Origin: Streptomyces justiciae
GTDB lineage: Bacteria; Actinomycetota; Actinomycetes; Streptomycetales; Streptomycetaceae
Length of the DNA: 64,000 bases
Assembly (NCBI RefSeq): GCF_015163075.1
Contig: NZ_JADDXU010000008.1
Coordinates: 62,001 to 126,000, forward strand
Direction of reading: 5' to 3'
Both the position numbers and the translations under genes were made by a program. Below the pieces are notes generated by a model, which was not told the DNA's origin, searched no databases, and saw nothing but the letters and a program-made list of their open reading frames with translations. Shown here piece after piece: positions 41,942 to 48,188 of this stretch. How positions within the stretch are numbered: the first letter of the stretch is position 1; every line of letters begins with the position of its first letter.

Positions 41942-42007
41942 CGGGTGCGGGTCGTGCCGCCAGGGGCGCGGGGAACTGCGCGACCAGCCCCCACGGACCC
42001 GCACCCG
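41942..42007 (-). repeat. Dispersed intergenic repeat copy 3, closed by a 12-bp stem
   Basis: The GGGGCGCGGGGAACTGCGCG core (41963-41982) is flanked by CGGGTGCGGGTC (41942-41953) and GACCCGCACCCG (41996-42007), a perfect 12-bp stem. The full element is thus a stem-loop between convergent genes (ADP-ribosylglycohydrolase ends 41774, symporter ends 42023). That is the best evidence here that this repeat family acts at transcript ends. Confidence 0.8.
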
Positions 42008-42022
42008 CCAGCGGTCCCCGGG

Positions 42023-43564
42023 TCACGCCTCCGTAGGCACCGGCTCAGCCCGCGCAGCGACCCCGTCGCCGTCCGTGTTGATCTTCTCGATGATCGCCAG
42101 GCGTTCCGGGGTGTCCTCCGGCTTGATGAAGCCGATCAGGATGTAGAGGATCAGGGACACCGCGAGCGGCACCGAGACCTGGTACTGGAGCGGGACGCCG
42201 CCGTCGACGTTCCAGTTGATCGGGTAGTTGACCAGCCAGAAGGCCAGCAGACCCATCGACCAGCTGGTCAGCGCCGCCGTCGGGCCCGAGCGGCGGAACG
42301 GGCGGAGCAGGCCCAGCATCATCGGGATGGCCATCGGGCCCATCAGGCCCGCCACCCACTTGATGACGACCGTGATGATGTCCTTGAAGGTCGGGGAGTT
42401 GACCTGTGTCGCCGCCGCCATGGAGAGGCCGAGGAAGACGACCGTGGTGATACGGGCGACCCGCAGGCCCTGGCCCTCGCTCCACGCCCGGGCGCGGCGC
42501 CAGACCACCGGCGCGCAGTCACGGGTGAAGACGGCCGCGATCGCGTTGGCGTCCGAGGAGCACATCGCCATCGTGTGCGAGAAGAAGCCGACGATCACCA
42601 GGCCCAACAGGCCGTGGGGCAGCAGCTGTTCGGTCATCAGGCCGTACGCGTCGGAGCCGTCCGGCTTCTGTGACTGCACCAGCAGCGGGGACAGCCACAT
42701 CGGGATGAAGAGGATCACCGGCCAGATCAGCCACAGGGCGGCGGAGAGCCGTGCCGAGCGCTCCGCCTCGTACGCGCTGCCCGTGGCCATGTAGCGCTGG
42801 GCCTGGTTGAGCATGCCGCCGTTGTACTCGAAGAGCTTGATGAAGAGGAAGGCGAGGAGGAAGACCGTGCCGTAGGGGCCCACCAGCGGTTCGCCGTGGC
42901 CCTTCAGCTGCGGCTCGTCCCAGGCGCCCCAGAAGCCGATGCCCTTGTCGTTCAGCTCCAGGACCACCGCGATCAGCATCGCCACACCGGCCAGCAACTG
43001 GATGACGAACTGGCCGAGTTCGGTCAGCGCGTCCGCCCACAGGCCGCCGATCGTGCAGTAGACGGCGGTGATGGAGCCGGTGATGAGGATGCCCTGGTTG
43101 AGGGAGATCCCGGTGAACACCGACAACAGGGTGGCGATCGCCGCCCACTTCGCGCCCACGTCCACGATCTTCAGCAGCATGCCGGACCAGGCCAGTGCCT
43201 GCTGGGTTTTGAGGTCGTAGCGGTTCTTCAGGTATTCGAGAGGGGAGGCCACGTGGAGGCGGGAGCGCAGGCGGTTGATGCGCGGCGCGAAGAGTTTGGA
43301 GCCGATCGCGATGCCCAGGGCGATGGGGAAGGACCAGGTGACGAAGGAGGTGACGCCGTAGGTGTACGCGATGCCCGCGTACCCGGTGAACATCACCGCG
43401 CTGTAGCCCGACATGTGGTGCGAGATGCCGGAGAGCCACCAGGGCATCTTGCCGCCGGCCGTGAAGAAGTCGCTGACGTTGTCCACGCGCTTGTGCGACC
43501 ACACGCCGATCGCCACCATCACGCCGAAATAGCCGATGAGCACGGCCCAGTCGAGACCGTTCAT
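42023..43564 (-). CDS. Sodium:solute symporter (SSS) family transporter
   Basis: About 513 residues with 12-14 hydrophobic helices and SSS/SGLT-type features: DFFTAGGKMPWWLSGISHHMSGYSAVMFTG, a FTGISLNQG loop, EYNGGMLNQAQRYMATGS and SSDANAIAAVFTRD. A hydrophilic tail ends the protein. ATG 43564 has GGGAGGG 5 nt upstream. It sits downstream of the SDR at 43692 on the same strand, 127 bp away, so it may belong to the CTGACG-controlled unit as the uptake system for the substrate. The substrate is unknown; SSS proteins import sugars, acids or osmolytes. Confidence 0.88.
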   Translation of the reverse strand: MNGLDWAVLIGYFGVMVAIGVWSHKRVDNVSDFFTAGGKMPWWLSGISHHMSGYSAVMFTGYAGIAYTYGVTSFVTWSFPIALGIAIGSKLFAPRINRLRSRLHVASPLEYLKNRYDLKTQQALAWSGMLLKIVDVGAKWAAIATLLSVFTGISLNQGILITGSITAVYCTIGGLWADALTELGQFVIQLLAGVAMLIAVVLELNDKGIGFWGAWDEPQLKGHGEPLVGPYGTVFLLAFLFIKLFEYNGGMLNQAQRYMATGSAYEAERSARLSAALWLIWPVILFIPMWLSPLLVQSQKPDGSDAYGLMTEQLLPHGLLGLVIVGFFSHTMAMCSSDANAIAAVFTRDCAPVVWRRARAWSEGQGLRVARITTVVFLGLSMAAATQVNSPTFKDIITVVIKWVAGLMGPMAIPMMLGLLRPFRRSGPTAALTSWSMGLLAFWLVNYPINWNVDGGVPLQYQVSVPLAVSLILYILIGFIKPEDTPERLAIIEKINTDGDGVAARAEPVPTEA

Positions 43565-43674
43565 GTGCGCCCTCCCAGGGTTCGACCCGGCGCTCATCGT
43601 GGGCGCTCCCGCGTGAACACGACAAGCGGGCGTAAGGTCAAGGGGAGGTAAATTCATTCGGCATGCTGGTTCTT

Positions 43675-43690
43675 GTTCATCTACATGAAC
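43675..43690. promoter_or_regulatory. Small inverted repeat after the SDR stop
   Basis: GTTCAT-CTAC-ATGAAC, perfect 6-bp arms with a 4-nt loop, sits one base beyond the SDR stop in the 127-bp gap before the symporter start. It could be a weak hairpin, or an operator for the symporter. No further copy was seen. Confidence 0.35.
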
Positions 43691-43691
43691 G

Positions 43692-44480
43692 TCATCGCAT
43701 CAGCTCCCCCGCATTGACCAGCAACGACTGTCCCGTGATGGATCGTGCCCGGTCCGACGCCAGGAACACCGCCGCGTCCGCTACATCCCCGTCCGTGGCG
43801 AGATCGGGCAACGCCATCCGGTCCGTCAGCCGCTTGAGCACCTCGGGCTCCTCGACCCCCTCGGTGTGTGCGGTGAACTGGACGTACGCCTGCACCGGCG
43901 GGCCCCACATCCAGCCCGGCAGCACCGTGTTCACGCGGATGCGATACGGGCCCAACTCCCGTGCCAGCGAATACATCGCGCTCGTCAGCGCGCCCTTGGA
44001 GGCCGCGTACGCCGCCTGCCGCACCTGCGAGGGCGCCGCGACCGAGGACTGCGTCCCGATGAACACCACCGAGCCCCCGGCCCGCTTCAGCGCCGGCAGA
44101 CAGGCCCGCGTCATCCGCAGCGCCCCCAGCAGGTTCACGTCGATCACCGACTGCCAGGTGGTGAAGTCCGCGTCCTCCAGCCCGCCGAAGTAGCTGTCCC
44201 AGGCGGCCACATGGACCACCGCGTCGATCCGCCCGAACCGCTCCTCCGCCAACTCCGCGAGCGCCGCGCACTGTTGCTCGTCGGTGATGTCCGTCGAGCG
44301 ATACGCGGTGTGCGCCCCGTCTGGGTCGATGTCGGCGGCGGACTTCGCCAGGTTCGCCTCCGTACGCGCCCCGAGCACGGCGTTCCCGCCGTCCCGTACG
44401 ACGGCCGCGGCGACCTGATGCCCGAGCCCGGCCCCGACGCCCGACACCACGACCGTCTTCCCTGAGAGCAGCGATGACAT
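43692..44480 (-). CDS. Short-chain dehydrogenase/reductase
   Basis: 262 residues, complete SDR. It has SGVGAGLG, VHVAAWDS (in place of NNAG), VFIGTQSS (catalytic Ser region) and YAASKGAL (YxxxK), then VNTVLPGWMWGPP. ATG 44480 with GGAGGG upstream. Divergent from the gene at 44570, with the operator at 44523 between them. The pairing suggests a short metabolic unit with the EthD-like protein and the symporter. Substrate unknown. Confidence 0.87.
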   Translation of the reverse strand: MSSLLSGKTVVVSGVGAGLGHQVAAAVVRDGGNAVLGARTEANLAKSAADIDPDGAHTAYRSTDITDEQQCAALAELAEERFGRIDAVVHVAAWDSYFGGLEDADFTTWQSVIDVNLLGALRMTRACLPALKRAGGSVVFIGTQSSVAAPSQVRQAAYAASKGALTSAMYSLARELGPYRIRVNTVLPGWMWGPPVQAYVQFTAHTEGVEEPEVLKRLTDRMALPDLATDGDVADAAVFLASDRARSITGQSLLVNAGELMR

Positions 44481-44522
44481 GGATGACCCTCCAGGCGACT
44501 CGACTCCGGCTCTGGCGCATTA

Positions 44523-44539
44523 TCTGACGGGGCGTCAGA
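44523..44539. promoter_or_regulatory. TCTGACG-N3-CGTCAGA operator between divergent genes
   Basis: TCTGACG (44523-44529), GGG, CGTCAGA (44533-44539) is a perfect palindrome whose 15-bp core equals that at 6534-6548. It lies midway between the SDR start (44480) and the gene at 44570. Minus-strand GATAAT-like bases next to it could be a -10 for the SDR. The shared site suggests one regulator controls this locus and the 3.5-11 kb operon. Confidence 0.65.
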
Positions 44540-44569
44540 GTAAGGGCGACCGCAGGAAAGGGGAACCGC

Positions 44570-45409
44570 ATGAGCGACGACACCCGCAGCGAGACGTACG
44601 CCGAGCTGGCCGCCGTAGGGCCGTACGGAGTCCGTCCGGGCCACGCCCTGATCACCATGGTCGAACCGCACCCGGGTCACGAGTACGCCTACAATCGCTG
44701 GTACGAGGACGACCACTACTACGCCGGCGCGATGGCGATGCCCTGGATGTACGCCGGGCGGCGCTGGGTCGCCACCCGCGATCTCCAACTCCTGCGCTAT
44801 CCCGAGAAGTCGGCGGTCGCCCAGCCGGTCACCGCCGGGTGCTACATCTCGACGTACTGGATCACCGACGGCCGCTACGCCGACCACATGAAGTGGACCG
44901 TCGGCATCAACAAGCGCCTGAACCGGGACGGGCGGGTCTACCAGGACCGGACCCATGTCTTCACCGCGTTCCAGGATCACGAGGCGACCGTGTACCGGGA
45001 CGGGGCGGCCGGCCCGCGCGACTACCACGCCCTCGACCACCCCTACGCGGGGCTCGTGGTCGAGGTGATCGACGCCGAATCGACCGAGCAGCGGGCGGAG
45101 TTGCTGGAGTGGCTGCGCTCCCGTCATCTGCCGAAGCGGGTCGCGGGCTCACCGGCCGCGATGGTGACCGTGTTCCGCCCCACGCCCCTGCCCGGCGACC
45201 GGATGACGTACGTGAAGCAGGTCGAGGGCGTCGACACCCGGCTGACCCTGCTGTGGTTCCTGGAGGCCGATCCGCGGGACTGCTGGGAGGCGTACTTCAC
45301 GGGCTTGGACGGGCCGGTGGCGGAGGCGGGTCTGGGGCGGGTGGAGCTGGTCGCGCCGTTCGTACCGACGGTGCCGGGGACGGACAGGTACGTGGACCTA
45401 CTGCGCTGA
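44570..45409 (+). CDS. Unknown protein with EthD-like N-terminus
   Basis: 279 residues. The N-terminal part reads YNRWYEDDHYYAGAMAMPWM and YAGRRWVA, like the EthD/dimeric alpha-beta barrel pattern (N-x-W-Y-D-x-x-H with a PG/AxR later). The C-terminal half is a second alpha/beta-like unit ending RYVDLLR. I suspect an EthD duplication but cannot prove it. ATG with GGAAAGGGGA upstream. Divergent from the SDR, with the palindromic operator in between. EthD-like proteins occur in ether and aromatic degradation. I do not recognise the exact gene. Confidence 0.6.
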   Translation: MSDDTRSETYAELAAVGPYGVRPGHALITMVEPHPGHEYAYNRWYEDDHYYAGAMAMPWMYAGRRWVATRDLQLLRYPEKSAVAQPVTAGCYISTYWITDGRYADHMKWTVGINKRLNRDGRVYQDRTHVFTAFQDHEATVYRDGAAGPRDYHALDHPYAGLVVEVIDAESTEQRAELLEWLRSRHLPKRVAGSPAAMVTVFRPTPLPGDRMTYVKQVEGVDTRLTLLWFLEADPRDCWEAYFTGLDGPVAEAGLGRVELVAPFVPTVPGTDRYVDLLR

Positions 45410-45537
45410 CCCTTCCTCGGGTCCGTGCCCGGGCACAAGCCGAGCCCCCTCGGCAAGGACGGCGAGCTGGACGAGAGGGCTCTTGGACGGTGCTTGTGAA
45501 GTTGTGTTGGAACCGATCACTCGATCGCTCGACCTGC

Positions 45538-45729
45538 TTACGCCTTGACCGAGCCGACGAAGGCGGTCCACGCGTCCGCGGGGAAGGCCAGGGTGGGGCC
45601 GTCCGTGACCTTCGAGTCCCGGACGGCCATCGCCGCGAGGACCGGGGACTTGATCTCGACGCACGCGCCATTGCCCTGGGAGTAGGAGGACTTGACCCAC
45701 TCGTCCGTGACGCCCTGCTTGATTGCCAT
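45538..45729 (-). CDS. DUF397 domain protein
   Basis: 63 residues: DEWVKSSYSQGNGACVEI, then VRDSKVTDGPTLAFPADAWTAFVGSVKA, the full DUF397 pattern. DUF397 proteins usually sit beside XRE/DUF5753 regulators in Streptomyces and act as their small partner, some affecting development and antibiotic timing (WhiJ/AbaA-like systems). Here the XRE gene lies 241 bp upstream on the same strand. ATG with GGAG upstream; stop is TAA, rare in this genome. Confidence 0.85.
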   Translation of the reverse strand: MAIKQGVTDEWVKSSYSQGNGACVEIKSPVLAAMAVRDSKVTDGPTLAFPADAWTAFVGSVKA

Positions 45730-45970
45730 GTTCGCTCCGATTAGCCAGTTGCTGAGTTGCTGTCACCGCGGTGTGCGTTTGTCTCCGTCTGCACGACACG
45801 GTTTGCGCCAACGTTGTTGCCTCGATGGCGTGATCGACGCTACTCGCCAACATCGGAGTGCGGGGAAGGTATTCACCCGCCCGGGTGGCATATTCCAGTG
45901 GGGTCTTCCATCTTGACCGGACTTAGGTGTACCTTTCGGCGCCCGTCTTACAGAGTGGGCCGTTGCGCGG

Positions 45971-46828
45971 TCAGCGGGCGTACTCCTTGGCCACCTTCGA
46001 GATGAAGTCGCGGCTTTGGTCCGCGTTGAGGGCCTGTGCCCGCAAATGCTCGTACATCACGCTGTACTTCTGCACGTCCTGCGCCTTCTCCAGGTACAGG
46101 TCGCTGGTGACGCCCTCGATGTAGACCACGCTGGAGTCGGCCGCGTCCGGGAACTCCAGGATCGCGTACTGACCGCTGACTCCCGGGTGCGCGCCCATCG
46201 TGAACGGGATCAACTGCACGGTGACATGCGGCAGCTGGGACATCTCGATCAGATGCTCCAGCTGCTCGATCATCACCTGCTTGTTCCCGACCTCGCGGCG
46301 CAGGGTCGCCTCGTCGAGGACGGCCCACAGGCGCAGCGGGTTGTCGGCGGCAGAGATACGTTCCTGTCGGCGCACGCGCACCTGGACACGCTTGTCGATG
46401 TCGGTCGGCGTCGCCTCGGGAAGCGCACCGGAGATGAGGGACTCGGCGTAGGTACGGGTCTGGAGGAGACCGGGGACGACCTGGGGGTCGTACACGCGAA
46501 GGCTCGCCGCGTCCGTCTCCAGCCCGATGTAGACGGAGTAGGGGATGTCGCCGAAGGAGTGCCACCAGCCCTGCTGGCGGCTGTCCTTGGCCATTTGCAT
46601 GAGCGAGTCGACGATCCGGTGGTCCTCGACCTCGTACACCCCGCACAGGTCGCGGACGTCACGCTGGCTGATGCTGCGCCGCCCGTTCTCCAGACGGCTG
46701 ATCTTCGACTGCGACACCAGCAGCCGTTCGGCGACCTCTTCGGCGGTCATGCCCTTGAGCTCGCGGAGCCGGCGCAGCTCCTGGCCCAGCCGGCGCCGCC
46801 TGACGGTGGGATTGACATTGGACGCCAC
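45971..46828 (-). CDS. XRE-family regulator with DUF5753 domain
   Basis: 285 residues. The N-terminal helix-turn-helix reads LRRLRELKGMTAEEVAERLLVSQSKISRLENGRR. It is followed by the DUF5753 domain, with GLETDAASLRVYDPQVVPGLLQTRTYAESL and RQERISA. I prefer GTG 46828 (VASNVNPTVRRRRLG) because GGAGG lies 11 nt upstream; a GTG at 46870 has no site. It is likely paired with the DUF397 protein downstream. No ATPase (RsbW-like) third partner is visible. The family modulates sporulation and secondary metabolism. Confidence 0.87.
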   Translation of the reverse strand: MASNVNPTVRRRRLGQELRRLRELKGMTAEEVAERLLVSQSKISRLENGRRSISQRDVRDLCGVYEVEDHRIVDSLMQMAKDSRQQGWWHSFGDIPYSVYIGLETDAASLRVYDPQVVPGLLQTRTYAESLISGALPEATPTDIDKRVQVRVRRQERISAADNPLRLWAVLDEATLRREVGNKQVMIEQLEHLIEMSQLPHVTVQLIPFTMGAHPGVSGQYAILEFPDAADSSVVYIEGVTSDLYLEKAQDVQKYSVMYEHLRAQALNADQSRDFISKVAKEYAR

Positions 46829-47004
46829 GAGAACGTGCACCTCCGGCTGCGTGCCTTCGAAAATTGCCACTTTGCGTATCTGCTGTTGAGCAGACTGCCA
46901 CCAAGGTGCTTTCTACCGCTGGGAAACCGTGGATATGCGCTGCACAGGCGCCGGTTCGCGGTGAACGGCGGTGAGCCGCGTGCCGTTGTGAGGGTGTGGA
47001 CACG

Positions 47005-47069
47005 AAAAAAGCGCGCGGGACGGCGGGACCGTGGTGTCGTCCGGACACACGGTCCCGCCGCCCCGCGCG
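47005..47069 (-). terminator. Strong terminator after the GPP34 gene
   Basis: Minus-strand hairpin of about 21 bp with one mismatch (left arm from 47012, right arm to 47069) followed on the minus strand by a run of six T (47005-47010). It is among the best factor-independent terminators in the window. It lies 92 bp past the GPP34 stop at 47161, in a 332-bp gene-free stretch (46829-47160). The rest of that stretch shows no gene. Confidence 0.85.
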
Positions 47070-47160
47070 GACCAGCGGCTCCCGATTCCGGGTACGGTGC
47101 TGCGCCGGCAGTGCGTTGGGTGCGGCTCGGTTCCTGCGGTGGTGTCGTGGGAACTGCGGC

Positions 47161-47919
47161 TCAGTGGGCCACGACACGCGCCATGGAACCGCGGCGCGGT
47201 TGCACCGGAACACCGCGAGCGGGTTCCGCTGCCGCCCTGCCACCGGGTGCGGCCGGACGGCCGGTCGCCGGAGCGGGGCTACGGCGTGGCTGGGCCGCCA
47301 CACCGTTCTGGACGTCCATCACGGCGTGCGCGACGAGACCGCCCATGGGGTCGTGCCTGATCAGGTCCCGCAGCCGGGACCGCGAGGACCTGCCCTCGTT
47401 GCCCGGGTACAGATGCTTGCCGAGGCCGACCGCGTGTGCCAGGGCGGCCAGCGCCGCGGTCCGCGGGTCCGGCGGTACGCCGGTGCGGATCGCCGAGTCC
47501 AGCCGGGCCCTGATCTCCCGGCTGATGGCGTTGTCCGTCGCCTGATAGCGAGTCGTCGGCAACACCCCGCACATCTGACCGGCGACGGCATGCACCATGC
47601 CGCACCGCTCGAGATGCGAGAGGTAGGTCTGGCGCAGCCCCAGGCGAGGCCCGCCAATCCAGTTCACTGCCCGCACGGGAGCGCCACGCCTTCGCAGCAA
47701 CTCCAACGCGCAGTCCAGCGTCGGATCTCCAGTCGGCCGTGGTACTACCACGGCGATACGATCCCCGTCTGGGGCTATCCGTCCGGCCAGCGCCAGCTCC
47801 ACTAGCTGTGCTCCGGCCAGACCGAGGTCGAGCGACTGCGGCTGTGCGGTGGTACCCGTGGTCGGGTCCAACGCCAGCAGCAGAAGCTCCTCCGGAAGTG
47901 TTCTGCGGCTCCTGCCCAT
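47161..47919 (-). CDS. GOLPH3/VPS74 (GPP34) family protein
   Basis: 252 residues. The N-terminus LPEELLLLALDPTTG and LDLGLAGAQLVELALAGRI is the signature of the GPP34 family. Later come ERCGMVHAV and IRTGVPPDPRTAALAALAHAVGLG. In eukaryotes GOLPH3 binds phosphatidylinositol-4-phosphate and sorts Golgi enzymes. Bacterial homologues are common in Streptomyces with unclear roles. A Pro/Ala/Arg-rich tail of about 40 residues looks disordered. ATG 47919 has GGGAGG 5 nt upstream. Ends at the terminator above. Confidence 0.8.
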   Translation of the reverse strand: MGRSRRTLPEELLLLALDPTTGTTAQPQSLDLGLAGAQLVELALAGRIAPDGDRIAVVVPRPTGDPTLDCALELLRRRGAPVRAVNWIGGPRLGLRQTYLSHLERCGMVHAVAGQMCGVLPTTRYQATDNAISREIRARLDSAIRTGVPPDPRTAALAALAHAVGLGKHLYPGNEGRSSRSRLRDLIRHDPMGGLVAHAVMDVQNGVAAQPRRSPAPATGRPAAPGGRAAAEPARGVPVQPRRGSMARVVAH

Positions 47920-48188
47920 CCATGCCTCCCCGCGTGGATGAATGACAGGGTGACCCCTCTCACATTGGTCTGTCGAGGGTGCGTGACCTGTTTGTAGTGG
48001 AACCAGTAGGTATGTCGTTCTCGTCTACCGCAGGAGCCAAGCCCTCACACAGGACACTGGTACACGGTTCGGACAGTGCGGTGGACCGGTGACCGGGGCA
48101 GGCGGTCGGATACAAATTCACGGTCCAGGGTCCACGGTCGACGGTCCACAGGATCACGTGTTCACGGTTCATGGTTGAGGAGGCATCG

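Noticed and set aside
46829..46870. Longer start (GTG at 46870) for the XRE/DUF5753 regulator
   Set aside because: No Shine-Dalgarno is present, and the family N-terminus starts at VASNVNPTV, where GGAGG is suitably placed.
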